Shown piece by piece: positions 1 through 8,366 of a stretch of DNA of 64,000 nucleotides. The DNA is from Stigmatella erecta (GTDB lineage: Bacteria > Myxococcota > Myxococcia > Myxococcales > Myxococcaceae): contig NZ_FOIJ01000004.1 of NCBI RefSeq assembly GCF_900111745.1, forward strand, positions 186,001-250,000, read 5' to 3'. A program made the translations under genes and the position numbers. The notes beneath the pieces were generated by a model. That model was not told the origin of the DNA, ran no database searches, and saw only the letters and a program-made list of their open reading frames with translations. Positions within the stretch are counted from its first letter, which is position 1. Each line of letters starts with the position of its first letter.

Positions 1-662
1 CGCACCGTGCGCCCCGCCCCGGTGGGCCGGTCGATGTAGAGCAGCCCCTTGCCGCCCGAGCCGTGGCGCTCCTGGAGCCGGTCCCGGATGACGTCCGTGA
101 TGTGGTCCGAGGCGATGAGCGAGTCGCCCAGGTGCACCACGCGCACGGGGGTGCGCCGCGTGTCCTCGCGCAGCGCGCTCAGGGACTGGAAGAAGGGGAC
201 GAGCCCGTGCTCCTCGCACCCCGAGGGCCCCGGGCGGCGGCAGCCCAGCTCGATGTCCACGTGCTGGGAGGCCACGCGCTCGCGCAGGCTCTCCAGCGAC
301 AAGGCGCGGGCGCGCGTGAGGGCTCCCAGCCCCTCCAGGTCGGAGGGGGGCGCCATCACCGTGGGGGCCTCGGCCTCCTCGGGCTCGGGGGCCTCGTCTT
401 CTTCCTCGGGAGGCAGCGCGTCCGGGGTGCCCGGGGCGGCCAGGGGGGCGGCGGTCAGCACGTCCTGGGGCGGGGCCGTGGCGGGGCTTCCGGTGAGGAC
501 GCGAGGAAGGAGCAAGGCGGCCAGCCGGGGCGCGACAGGGCCCTCCTGGCGCAGGCGGGGGATGGGACGCAGGGACTCGGGCAGCGGGGCGAAGGACAGC
601 CCAAGCGCGAGCGCGCCGGTGAGGACGATGGTCCACCCGGTGGATGTGGCCTTGAAGTTCAA
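1..662 (-). CDS. SGNH/GDSL-family hydrolase-like protein, C-terminal part beyond window
   Basis: The gene runs off the left edge, so only about the first 220 codons are present. A TTG start at 662 gives a short basic N-terminus followed by one hydrophobic segment (around residues 8-26), then a Pro/Ala/Glu-rich linker of roughly 80 residues, and then a domain with the motif HLGDSLIASD. GDS(L/H) followed by an acidic/polar run is block I of SGNH esterases and lipases. The layout (membrane anchor, flexible linker, SGNH domain) suggests an enzyme acting in the periplasm or on envelope polysaccharide, perhaps as an O-acyltransferase or esterase; the substrate is not visible. It is divergent from the mannose-1-phosphate guanylyltransferase gene. 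No ATG or GTG precedes the hydrophobic segment in frame, so the TTG start is a best guess. Confidence 0.72.
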   Translation of the reverse strand, partial: MNFKATSTGWTIVLTGALALGLSFAPLPESLRPIPRLRQEGPVAPRLAALLLPRVLTGSPATAPPQDVLTAAPLAAPGTPDALPPEEEDEAPEPEEAEAPTVMAPPSDLEGLGALTRARALSLESLRERVASQHVDIELGCRRPGPSGCEEHGLVPFFQSLSALREDTRRTPVRVVHLGDSLIASDHITDVIRDRLQERHGSGGKGLLYIDRPTGAGRTV

Positions 663-782
663 CTCCGCGATATGAGACTGGCTTTTCGGCCTGGGGTCAA
701 AACTCCGCCCTCGGCACGGATGCCTGGTAGACGGTAGGGGGAGCAAGCAGGCAAAGCCCCGTCCTTCCCCGCGGGGAGGCGC

Positions 783-797
783 TATGGTGCGCCGCCC
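783..797 (+). promoter_or_regulatory. Candidate leaderless promoter of manC
   Basis: TATGGT at 783-788 is a -10-like hexamer only nine bases before the ATG at 798, which would put the transcription start at or within a few bases of the start codon. No Shine-Dalgarno sequence precedes the ATG. The phosphomannomutase gene at 43645 has the same arrangement (TAGAGT, CCGCC run, ATG). Confidence 0.35.
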
Positions 798-1862
798 ATG
801 GCCCTCTATCCCGTCATCATGGCCGGTGGTTCCGGCACGCGCTTCTGGCCCCTGTCCCGTCAGGCCCGCCCCAAGCAGTTCCTGCCCCTGGCCTCGAAGC
901 TCCCCCTCATCACCGACACCACCGCCCGGCTCAAGGGGTTGGCCTCGCTGAAGGACACCTTCATCGTCTGTGGCCCCCTGCACGCCAAGACCGCCGCGAA
1001 GCTGGTGAAGGGGCTGCCCCCGAAGAACCTCCTGGTGGAGCCCGTGGCCCGCAACACCGCGCCGGCCATCGCCCTGGCCACGGTGCAGGTGGCGGCCCGG
1101 GACCCGGAGGGCATCCTCCTCGTGCTGCCCTCGGACCACCACGTGGCGGACCCGGCGGGCTTCCGCAAGACGCTCGCCGAGGCGGCCCGGCTGGCCGAGG
1201 GCGGCCACATCGTCACCCTGGGCATCCAGCCCCACCGCCCGGAGACGGGCTACGGCTACATCCAGCTCGGCGAGCCCCTGGAGGGGGGCGGCCGGAAGGT
1301 GAAGGCCTTCAAGGAGAAGCCGGACCTGGAGACGGCGCAGGGCTACCTGAAGTCCGGCGAGTTCCTGTGGAACGGCGGCATCTTCGTCTTCCGGGCGGAT
1401 GTGATGCTGGCGGCGCTCGCCGAGCACATGCCGGAGATGAAGAAGGGGCTCACGGCCCTGAAGGGCGCGGTGGGCAAGCGCACCTTCCCCTCCGTGCTCA
1501 AGAAGGTGTTCCCCAAGCTGCCCGCCGTCTCCATCGACTACGGGGTGATGGAGAAGGCCTCCAACATCGCCGTGCTGCCCGGGGACTTCGGCTGGTCCGA
1601 CGTGGGCTCCTTCGCCGCCATCCCCGAGGTGCGCCCCGCGGATGCCCGCGGCAACGTCATCTCCGGAGACGAGACCGTCGTGGTGGACTGCGACAACTGT
1701 GTGGTGCTGGGCGACAAGCGGCCGCTGGCGGTGGTGGGCCTCACGGACGTGGTGGTGGTGGACGCCGGGGACGCGGTGCTCGTGGTGCCCAAGGACAAGA
1801 GCCAGGATGTGCGCAAGGTGGTGGAGGCGCTCAAGGCCCGCAAGCGCCAGAAATACCTCTGA
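798..1862 (+). CDS. manC: Mannose-1-phosphate guanylyltransferase
   Basis: Makes GDP-mannose from mannose-1-phosphate and GTP, the mannosyl donor for exopolysaccharide, O-antigen and glycoprotein synthesis in the cytoplasm. The 354-residue protein starts with the nucleotidyltransferase P-loop-like motif AGGSGTRFWPLSR and the following RPKQFLPL. NGGIFVFRADVM and the GWSDVGSF segment are typical of the GMP family. It is about 120 residues shorter than bifunctional ManC/AlgA because it lacks the C-terminal phosphomannose isomerase cupin domain, so it should be monofunctional. It stands alone after a divergent SGNH gene; a phosphomannomutase that could supply its substrate lies at 43645. The symbol is by family, not by orthology test. 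Confidence 0.93.
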   Translation: MALYPVIMAGGSGTRFWPLSRQARPKQFLPLASKLPLITDTTARLKGLASLKDTFIVCGPLHAKTAAKLVKGLPPKNLLVEPVARNTAPAIALATVQVAARDPEGILLVLPSDHHVADPAGFRKTLAEAARLAEGGHIVTLGIQPHRPETGYGYIQLGEPLEGGGRKVKAFKEKPDLETAQGYLKSGEFLWNGGIFVFRADVMLAALAEHMPEMKKGLTALKGAVGKRTFPSVLKKVFPKLPAVSIDYGVMEKASNIAVLPGDFGWSDVGSFAAIPEVRPADARGNVISGDETVVVDCDNCVVLGDKRPLAVVGLTDVVVVDAGDAVLVVPKDKSQDVRKVVEALKARKRQKYL

Positions 1863-1961
1863 AACAAGGTTCAGGGTCCTTTAACGCATTGCGTGAGATA
1901 GGCGCCCCCTCGGCCCGGCAAGCCGGCTATCCTGCTGGGTTGGGAGGGCATCCTCGGTCTC

Positions 1962-3125
1962 ATGAACGTCGTCTTTATCTCTCCTCATTTCCCGTCGCAC
2001 TACATCCACTTCGTCCAGGCCCTGCGCGAGCGAGGGGTCAACGTGCTGGGAATTGGCGATGCGCCGCACGACGCCCTGAAGCCGGAGCTGCGCAACGCGC
2101 TGAGCGAGTATTACTTCACGCCCAGCCTCGACAACCACGAGGCGCTCCTGCGGGCGGTGGGCTACCTCACCTGGCGCCATGGGCGCATCCACCGCATCGA
2201 CTCGCTCAATGAAACCTGGCTGGAGTCCGAGGCGAAGCTGCGCGCGGACTTCTTCGTCCCGGGGCTGCTGCCCGGGGACATCGCCCGGATGCGCTCCAAG
2301 CTGGGCATGCATGATGTCTTCAAGCAGGCGGGCATCCCTCACCCGGACGCCATCGCCGCCACGGATGCGGCCCAGGTGAAGGCCTTCGCCAAGCGCGTGG
2401 GCTACCCGCTGGTGCTCAAGCCCGACGTGGGCGTGGGCGCGGCCCACACCTTCAAGGTGAAGAACGACGGCGAGGTGGAGGCGCTCTTCACCCAGCCGCT
2501 GCCCACGAGCTACGTGGCGCAGACCTTCGTCCAGGGCGCCATCGTCACCTATGACGGCATGGTGGACGCGGAGGGGCGCATCGTCTGCACCTTCAGCCAC
2601 GAGTACAGCAACGGCATCATGGAGTCGGTCATCGAGCAGCGCGATACCGTCATCTGGAGCCTGCGGGAGCTGCCCGCCGAGCTGGATGCCCTGGGCCGGC
2701 GCATGGTGGAGGCGCTGGGGCTGCGCGAGCGCTGGTTCCACCTGGAGTTCTTCCGGCTCGACAACGGCAGCTTCGTGGCGCTCGAGGCCAACCTGCGTCC
2801 GCCCGGCAGCGTGCTGACGGACATGATGAACTACGCCTGTGACATCGATGTCTACCGGCTGTGGGCGCGCATGCTCACCGGCGAGTCCGTCACGCCCTTC
2901 CCGTACACGCGCAAGTACCACGTCTGCCACACCGCCCGGCGCGCCAGCCGCCGCTACCTGCACCCGCACCGGGAGGTGGTGTCGAAGCTGGGAGATGCGC
3001 TGCTCCAGCACCTGGAGATGCCCGCGGTGTTCCACAGCGCGCTGGGCAATGAAATCTACCTCACGCGCCACCAGAGCCTGGACACCATGAAAGAGGCCAT
3101 CCGGCTCATCCAGACGACCTCGTGA
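1962..3125 (+). CDS. ATP-grasp domain protein (carboxylate-amine ligase type)
   Basis: A 387-residue cytoplasmic protein. The N-terminus (MNVVFISPHFPSHYIHF) looks like a Rossmann-type pre-ATP-grasp domain. Residues about 105-310 form an ATP-grasp fold with YPLVLKPDVGVGA as the ATP-binding Lys strand and FVALEANLRPPGS as the Mg-binding Glu/Asn strand (E-x-N-x-R). Such enzymes join a carboxylate to an amine or thiol through an acyl-phosphate; the substrates cannot be read from sequence. The start has a TATCCT -10-like hexamer near 1929 and a purine-rich GGGAGGG upstream. It ends just before a hairpin and faces a convergent esterase gene. Confidence 0.85.
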   Translation: MNVVFISPHFPSHYIHFVQALRERGVNVLGIGDAPHDALKPELRNALSEYYFTPSLDNHEALLRAVGYLTWRHGRIHRIDSLNETWLESEAKLRADFFVPGLLPGDIARMRSKLGMHDVFKQAGIPHPDAIAATDAAQVKAFAKRVGYPLVLKPDVGVGAAHTFKVKNDGEVEALFTQPLPTSYVAQTFVQGAIVTYDGMVDAEGRIVCTFSHEYSNGIMESVIEQRDTVIWSLRELPAELDALGRRMVEALGLRERWFHLEFFRLDNGSFVALEANLRPPGSVLTDMMNYACDIDVYRLWARMLTGESVTPFPYTRKYHVCHTARRASRRYLHPHREVVSKLGDALLQHLEMPAVFHSALGNEIYLTRHQSLDTMKEAIRLIQTTS

Positions 3126-3132
3126 GCTCCGG

Positions 3133-3155
3133 GCCCCGGCGCGTGAGGCCGGGGC
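3133..3155. terminator. Hairpin between convergent genes
   Basis: GCCCCGGC at 3133-3140 pairs perfectly with GCCGGGGC at 3148-3155 around a 7-base loop. It sits between the stop at 3125 and the convergent esterase stop at 3162 and probably serves both strands. There is no U-tract, so termination is inferred from position and stem strength. Confidence 0.5.
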
Positions 3156-3161
3156 GGTGCT

Positions 3162-3935
3162 TCAGCTCAGCAGCCAGCGCATGGCGAGCGGCAGCCGGCG
3201 CTGCCAGTCCAGCTCATGGTGGAGCCCCTCGGGTTCCAGCACGAGGAACAGCTCGTGGTCGGCGTACCCCAGGCGCTTGAGGTGGAAGTAGAAGTCGCGC
3301 GTCGCATCGCCGTAGCGCATCTGGTAGCCGACGGGGTCGATGTTCTCGTGGACGCCGGCATCCAGGTAGATGCGGCTCCACCTGCGCGTGTGGCTCTTCC
3401 ACTGCTCGAACATGCGCCCGTAGCCCCACATGACGGACGGGGACAGCCCGCCGATGCGGCCGTACAGCTCCGGATGCGTCCAGCCCAGGTGCAGCGCCAT
3501 CAGGCCGCCCAGGGACGAGCCCATGACGGCCGTCCACTCGGGCCCCTGGCGCGTCTTGTACTGGGAGTCGATGTACGGCTTGAGCGTCTCGACGGCGAAG
3601 CGGACGTACTCCCCGCCGCGCGCCACCACCTGGCTCCGGGGCTCGTCCCAGGGGGAGTACTCCGCGAGCCGGTGGAGCGTCGAGTCGACGGCGACGATGA
3701 TCCACGGCTCCAGCCGGCCCTCGCCCACGAGGCGGTCCAGGGCCACGTTGGCACACCAGGTGTCGTAGATGGAGGATTCAGGGTGCGCGAAGACGTTCTG
3801 CCCGTCGTGCATGTAGAGCACGGGGTAGCGCCTGTCCGAGGCCGAGTCGTAGCCGTCGGGCAGGTAGATGCGCAGGGTGCGGGCGAAGCCTTCCGCGGGG
3901 GAGAAGAAGTCTCGGAGGATGTGGATGGAACCCAT
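3162..3935 (-). CDS. Alpha/beta-hydrolase esterase (esterase D / enterochelin-esterase-like)
   Basis: A 257-residue cytoplasmic hydrolase with no signal peptide. The family features are RIYLPDGYDS and YPVLYMHDGQNVF near the N-terminus, the nucleophile elbow MGSSLGG (Ser in G-S-S-L-G, around residue 140) and a C-terminal His in GLHHELDW. The family includes enterochelin esterases, S-formylglutathione hydrolases and feruloyl esterases, all Ser/Asp/His enzymes cleaving ester bonds; which substrate applies here is unknown. No siderophore genes are nearby, so an iron-release role is not supported. It is transcribed away from argS with about 95 bp between them. Confidence 0.85.
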   Translation of the reverse strand: MGSIHILRDFFSPAEGFARTLRIYLPDGYDSASDRRYPVLYMHDGQNVFAHPESSIYDTWCANVALDRLVGEGRLEPWIIVAVDSTLHRLAEYSPWDEPRSQVVARGGEYVRFAVETLKPYIDSQYKTRQGPEWTAVMGSSLGGLMALHLGWTHPELYGRIGGLSPSVMWGYGRMFEQWKSHTRRWSRIYLDAGVHENIDPVGYQMRYGDATRDFYFHLKRLGYADHELFLVLEPEGLHHELDWQRRLPLAMRWLLS

Positions 3936-4030
3936 GGTGTCGTTCGGCGGACCGCACCATACCCTGACGGCCCCGGTCCGGGGCCGCGCCGTGGGTGCGG
4001 TGCGTTATTTTCTCCAGAGGAAGGGGGCCG

Positions 4031-5809
4031 TCACTCCTCGTCCGGAGGAGCCTCCATGTACTCGGGGGCCTGGATGCCCAGAAGCGCGAACGCGCTGCGC
4101 AGGGTCTGCTTGAGCGCGGCCACCAGCCCAAGCCGTCCCTGGGTCTTCTCCGCGTCGGTGCTGAGGATGGGGTCCGTCTTGTACTTCGTGTAGTAGCTGT
4201 GGAAGTCGCTGATGAGCTCCTGGCAGAAGTAGAGCACGTGGTGGGGCTCCAGGCGCTCGGCGGCGCTGGCCACCACGTCCGGCAGCTGGCTCATCTTCTT
4301 GAGCATGGACAGCTCCTCGGGGAGCGTCAGGCGCGCCAGGTGGGCCTGCGTGAGGCCCTCCAGCCCCACGAACGGGGTGCCCTTCTCCTCGGCCTTCTTC
4401 AGGATGCTCGCGCACCGCGCGTGGCCATACTGGAAGTAGAAGACGGGGTTGTCCTTGGACTGCTTCTTCACCAGGTCCAGGTCGAAGTCGAACCGGGAGT
4501 TGGCCGTCTTCACCAGGAAGAGGAAGCGGCACACGTCGGCGCCCGCCTCCTGGATGAGGTCCTCCAGCTCGAACACCGTGCCCTTGCGCTTGCTGACTTT
4601 GACTTCCTCGCCCCCGCGGGTGATGCGCACCAGCTGCACGAGCAGGAACTCGAGCTTCTGGGTGTCCAGCCCCAGCAGCGCCATGCCCGCGTGGATGCGG
4701 GGCGTGTGCCCGGCGTGGTCCGCGCCGAGCACGTCGATGATGCGGTCGAAGCCGCGCTGGTACTTCTCCTGGTGGTAGGCGAGGTCCGCCGTCAGGTACA
4801 CGGGGGTGCCGTCGTGCCGCAGGATGATGCGGTCCTCGTCATCCCCGTGCTGGCTGGTGCGCAGGAAGGTGCCGCCCCGCTGCCGGTCCGTGTACTGGGC
4901 CGCCTTGCTGTCCTCGTGGCGGACCTTCTCCCCCTGGCGCTCGGCCTCGGCGGCCTCGTAGGTGACGCCGCGCGCCTTGTACTGGTCCACGATGGCGTGC
5001 ACCTTGCCCGCGGCGTGCAGCGAGGCCTCGCTGAAGAAGACGTCGTGGCGGATGCTCGCCTGCTCCAGCGTCTCGCGGATGGCCTTCAGGTTCTCGCGGA
5101 TGCCCACCGCCATGGCCTCGGGCAGCCACTCGGACTCGGGGGCGTTCAGGTAGCGCTCGCCCACCGCTTCCTTCCAGCCCTTGGCGATGTCGATGACGTA
5201 CGCGGCGGGGTACTCGCCCTCGCCCAGCTCCACGTGCTGGCCAAAGAGCTGCCGGTAACGCTTGTGGACGGTGCGCCCCAGCGTCTCCACCTGCTTGCCG
5301 TAATCATTGATGTAGAACTCGCGGGTGACGTCGTGGCCCGCGGCCTCCAGCAGCCGCGACACCGCGTCGCCCATGAAGGCCCCGCGGGCATGGCCGATGT
5401 GGACCGGGCCCGTGGGGTTGGCGGAGACGAACTCCACCATCACGCGCTTGCCCGTGGACTTGGGGGGCTGGTGGCCAAAGGTTTCCCCGGCCTGGAGCAC
5501 CTCGCGCGCCACCTGCTGGTGGACCTGCTCCTTGAGCGTGAAGTTGAGGAAGCCGGGGCCCGCCACGTCCACCTTGGTGACGATGCCCTGCGGATCCACC
5601 AGCCCCTTCACGATGGCCTGGGCGATGTCGCGCGGGGGCTTGCCCTCGGACTTGGTGAGCATCATCGCCACGTTGACCGACCAGTCACCGTGGGCCGGGT
5701 TTTTCGGGGCTTCCACGGTGTAACCGGGCACCTGCTCCAGCTTGAGCGTGCCGGCGGTCTTGAGCGCCGTGAGCGTGTCGTTGATGAGGGCGCGAACCTT
5801 CTGCCGCAT
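4031..5809 (-). CDS. argS: Arginine--tRNA ligase
   Basis: Charges tRNA-Arg with arginine. The 592-residue class I synthetase is a normal length for bacterial ArgS. It has an N-terminal additional domain, the HIGH signature in GPVHIGHARGAF (residues about 134-145), a KMSKS-like loop KVSKRKGTVF, and the C-terminal DALR anticodon-binding helix bundle including HSYYTKYKTDP. GGAGAAG lies about eight bases before the ATG at 5809. It is a single-copy housekeeping gene with no obvious operon partner. Confidence 0.97.
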   Translation of the reverse strand: MRQKVRALINDTLTALKTAGTLKLEQVPGYTVEAPKNPAHGDWSVNVAMMLTKSEGKPPRDIAQAIVKGLVDPQGIVTKVDVAGPGFLNFTLKEQVHQQVAREVLQAGETFGHQPPKSTGKRVMVEFVSANPTGPVHIGHARGAFMGDAVSRLLEAAGHDVTREFYINDYGKQVETLGRTVHKRYRQLFGQHVELGEGEYPAAYVIDIAKGWKEAVGERYLNAPESEWLPEAMAVGIRENLKAIRETLEQASIRHDVFFSEASLHAAGKVHAIVDQYKARGVTYEAAEAERQGEKVRHEDSKAAQYTDRQRGGTFLRTSQHGDDEDRIILRHDGTPVYLTADLAYHQEKYQRGFDRIIDVLGADHAGHTPRIHAGMALLGLDTQKLEFLLVQLVRITRGGEEVKVSKRKGTVFELEDLIQEAGADVCRFLFLVKTANSRFDFDLDLVKKQSKDNPVFYFQYGHARCASILKKAEEKGTPFVGLEGLTQAHLARLTLPEELSMLKKMSQLPDVVASAAERLEPHHVLYFCQELISDFHSYYTKYKTDPILSTDAEKTQGRLGLVAALKQTLRSAFALLGIQAPEYMEAPPDEE

Positions 5810-5938
5810 GGGTACGTCTTCTCCAGCTCAGGAAATGAGGGGGCGCAATGTAGGGGGAATCCGTCCCCGCTTCACGGCTTCTCTCACGCTTCTGGTGGCT
5901 GGCGTACGCCTGGCCCCTGCGCGGTGTAGGCGCCCTGC

Positions 5939-7204
5939 TCACTTCTGCTGGGCATCGTTCAACCGCGCGGCTTGCAGCAGCAGGTAGTCCCGCTCCGGAA
6001 GGCTCGCCGTGAGGCGGGCGGCTTTCTGGTAGTGCGCGATCGCGGCCTCCGGCTCGCCCGCCCGCTCCAGCAGGTGTGCCCGGACGGCGTCGAGGCGGTG
6101 CGTCCCGGCGAGGCGCGCGTCGGCCTCGAGTGCCTTGAGGCGGTCGAGCCCGGCCCTGGGGCCGTGCACCATGGCCATGGCGACGGCGTGGTTGAGCGCC
6201 ACCATGGGATTGTCGGCCAGCCTCAGGAGCACCTCATAGAGGGCGAGGATCTGGGGCCAGTCCGTGTCCTCGGCCCGCGCCGCTTCGTCGTGTACGGCCG
6301 CGATGGCGGCTTGGACCGGGTAGGTGCCGATGGAGCCCTTCGACAGCGCCTCGGTGACGAGCGCCACGCCCTCGGCGATGGCACGTGAATCCCAGAGCCG
6401 CCGGTCCTGGGCATCGAGGGGAATCAGCTCGCCCGAAGGGCCGGTGCGTGCCGCGCGGCGTGCATCGGTCAGGAGCATCAGCGCCAGCAGCCCCGCCACC
6501 TCGCCGTCCTCTGGCAGAAAGCCCCGGAGCAGACGCATCAGGCGCAGGGCCTCACCTGACAGGTCGATGCGTTGCAGCTCGGGGCCGGCGCTGGCCGTGT
6601 AGCCCTCGTTGAAGAGGAGGTAGAGCACATGCAGCACGGTGCCCAGCCGCTGGGCGCGCTCCTCCGGCGTGGGCATCTGGAACGGCACGCCGGAGGCCTG
6701 GATGCTCTGCTTGGCCCGGCTGATCCGCTGGGCCATCGTTGCTTCCGGGACGAGAAACGCCTTGGCGATCTCGGCCGTCGTCAGGCCTCCCACGGCCCGG
6801 AGGGTCAGCGCGATCGCGGAGGCCGGCGTGAGCACCGGGTGGCAGCACATGAAGAGCAGGACGAGGGTGTCGTCCCGTCCCGAGGCCTCGTCCTGGTCGG
6901 CGGCGAGGACGATCTGCAGCTCGGGGGGCACGAGGCTGACGACGAGTGCCTCACGGCGGCGGCGGGCGGCCTCGGCCCGGGCCTGGTCGGCGATGCGCCG
7001 CGAGGCGACCTGGAGCAGCCAGGCGCGTGGCTCCTGGGGAAGGCCCTCGCGCGGCCACTGGAAAGCCGCGGCGATCAAAGCCTCCTGGACCGCGTCCTCG
7101 GCAGCCGCGAAGTCATGAAAGCGCCGGACCATGACGCCGAGCACCTGCGGCGCAAGGTCGCGCAGCAGGTGCTCGGTATGGGTGTCGAGGGAGGGGCGCA
7201 TCAC
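5939..7204 (-). CDS. ECF sigma factor, ECF42 type, with C-terminal TPR-like extension
   Basis: A 421-residue sigma factor in two parts. Residues about 10-180 hold sigma region 2 (DFAAAEDAVQEALIAA) and region 4 (GLTTAEIAKAFLVPEATMAQRISRAK). Residues about 185-421 are a helical extension with repeated Ala/Leu-rich motifs (ALNHAVAMAMVHGPRAGL) of the DUF6596/TPR type. This extension, and the DGPF/YCII-family gene directly upstream, are hallmarks of the ECF42 group, in which the extension rather than an anti-sigma factor controls activity (established for Streptomyces members). The reading frame opens at GTG 7204 or ATG 7201; the upstream stop TGA overlaps the ATG (TGATG), so the two genes are translationally coupled. 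No anti-sigma gene is present. Confidence 0.92.
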   Translation of the reverse strand: MMRPSLDTHTEHLLRDLAPQVLGVMVRRFHDFAAAEDAVQEALIAAAFQWPREGLPQEPRAWLLQVASRRIADQARAEAARRRREALVVSLVPPELQIVLAADQDEASGRDDTLVLLFMCCHPVLTPASAIALTLRAVGGLTTAEIAKAFLVPEATMAQRISRAKQSIQASGVPFQMPTPEERAQRLGTVLHVLYLLFNEGYTASAGPELQRIDLSGEALRLMRLLRGFLPEDGEVAGLLALMLLTDARRAARTGPSGELIPLDAQDRRLWDSRAIAEGVALVTEALSKGSIGTYPVQAAIAAVHDEAARAEDTDWPQILALYEVLLRLADNPMVALNHAVAMAMVHGPRAGLDRLKALEADARLAGTHRLDAVRAHLLERAGEPEAAIAHYQKAARLTASLPERDYLLLQAARLNDAQQK

Positions 7205-7596
7205 GCCATGTCAGGCGGAGGGCCGCTCGGCACCTGCCGCACTTCGATGCCCATGTTGAGCGGCTTGCCCCCGGGGCCAGGCGCGGCGGAGGCCTGGGCG
7301 GCGATCTCATAGGCGCGCTCGGGGCTTTCGACGTCCACGATCCAGAAACCGGCGAGGAACTCCTTGGACTCCGGGAACACGCCGTCGGTGATGGGCTTGC
7401 CGTCCTGCCCGGCGCGCACGAGCTTGGCCTGGTCAGGCCCGGCCAAGCCTTCGGCGGCCACCAATTCCCCCGAGGCGCTGAGCTGCTGGGCGAAGTTCAT
7501 CATGAAGGCGATGTGCGCCTTGAAGTCCTCCTGCCGCCACTGGGAGATCTGGTACGGCCCTCCGGACGGGGTGTTCATCATCAGCATGTACTTCAT
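7201..7596 (-). CDS. DGPF/YCII-related family protein, partner of ECF42 sigma factor
   Basis: A 131-residue cytoplasmic protein of the YCII-related (DGPF) family, with MKYMLMMN at the start and DGVFPESKEFLAGFW in the middle (the DGPF motif reads DGVF here). These proteins have a dimeric alpha/beta-barrel fold; no firm biochemical role is established, and they accompany ECF42 sigma factors almost invariably. AGGAG sits about eight bases before the ATG. It is first in a two-gene operon with the sigma factor, behind a promoter that resembles the known ECF42 recognition sequence, so positive autoregulation is likely. Confidence 0.9.
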   Translation of the reverse strand: MKYMLMMNTPSGGPYQISQWRQEDFKAHIAFMMNFAQQLSASGELVAAEGLAGPDQAKLVRAGQDGKPITDGVFPESKEFLAGFWIVDVESPERAYEIAAQASAAPGPGGKPLNMGIEVRQVPSGPPPDMA

Positions 7597-7652
7597 GGCT
7601 GGCTCCTTGAGAGCGCCAGCACCCCGGGATGGAGTGCGCGGTCATAGGAAGG

Positions 7653-7678
7653 TCGGAGCCGAGCGCATTTTCTCGACA
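7653..7678 (-). promoter_or_regulatory. Candidate ECF42-type autoregulatory promoter
   Basis: Read on the minus strand, TGTCGA (7678-7673) is followed after 17 bases by CGA (7655-7653), about 56 bases before the DGPF gene start. As I recall, ECF42 promoters carry TGTCGA at -35 and CGA-type sequence at -10, so the match and spacing suggest the sigma factor drives its own operon. Confidence 0.5.
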
Positions 7679-7800
7679 TCCCGCACGAAAATATTCGGCG
7701 TCCCCCTGCCGCACAGCTTCGTGCGAGCACCGTGCCAAGTCCTTCGGGGCTTCTGGCCCCGCGCGAAAAATGCCAACGTTCGACGATTCAGGGAACAGCG

Positions 7801-7962
7801 GTGGGGCTTGAGCTTCCGGGCGGAGACGCGGCCGATGGCTTGTTCGATGGTGCAGGCTGTGTGGATCTTTGGGGGCGTCTGGGCTGGTTGTGTCTCCCTG
7901 AATCTTGGCCGTGTCCCTCCTGCCTGCGCGTGTTGGCCGAAGCATGGAAGGGGAGGCTGTGA
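7801..7962 (+). CDS. Doubtful 53-residue ORF abutting the first immunity-like gene
   Basis: From GTG 7801 (AGGGA seven bases upstream) a 53-codon frame ends in TGA directly before the ATG at 7963. The product is Trp- and Cys-rich with a CPSC motif near its end and no relative that I recognise. It could be a genuine small protein, or the leftover C-terminus of a toxin once paired with the downstream immunity-like gene. The rest of the stretch 7597-7800 holds the ECF42 promoter and nothing else I can call. Confidence 0.2.
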   Translation: MGLELPGGDAADGLFDGAGCVDLWGRLGWLCLPESWPCPSCLRVLAEAWKGRL

Positions 7963-8178
7963 ATGCAGATAGACGCCAAAACGGTGATTGATGCGCAGAC
8001 TGCATACCGGGCGATGGAGATCTTCCTTGAGGCATACTGGCAGCGGGTGGGGAAGCCAGGTGAGTTGGCAATGCTGCTGAGCGACATTCACATGTCGAGT
8101 GATGGCCAGAGTTCAGATCCCGCTCAGTGGTTCGATTGGTTGAATGCCTTGGGTGCCGCAATTCGTGAGCGGCGATGA
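7963..8178 (+). CDS. Small immunity-like protein, copy 1 of tandem pair
   Basis: A 71-residue acidic protein beginning MQIDAKTVIDAQ with AYRAMEIFLEAYW, LLSDI and DPAQWFDWLNAL. AGGGGAGG precedes the ATG. The copy at 8367 shares most of these positions, so the two arose by tandem duplication. The pattern (AYxAMxxFLExYW, LL.D, DPAxWxDW) resembles small immunity proteins of polymorphic and contact-dependent toxin systems as I remember them; this is family resemblance, not proof. No intact toxin gene adjoins it, so it may be an orphan immunity gene protecting against non-self strains. Its less GC-biased third positions compared with argS suggest recent acquisition. Confidence 0.65.
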   Translation: MQIDAKTVIDAQTAYRAMEIFLEAYWQRVGKPGELAMLLSDIHMSSDGQSSDPAQWFDWLNALGAAIRERR

Positions 8179-8366
8179 TACTCCGTGCCCCTTGGCTCAT
8201 GGTTCGCCAAGGGATGTGTGGCCTGAGCGGCTGGAGAATGTATGTCTTGCGGATGTTTGTGTCGCGCCCTTTGGCGTTCGCCAGGAGTTGCAGCCGTGAG
8301 CGCCCACGGAATACTCAGACAGCGGCGCGGTTCCCTAGGTTCGAAGCCGGAGGGGAGAGGCATCAA

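Noticed and set aside
8165-8299. 44-residue ORF starting inside the end of the first immunity-like gene
   Set aside because: A GTG with a weak ribosome site; the product has no recognised motif. It could be a toxin remnant, but the evidence is too thin to list it.
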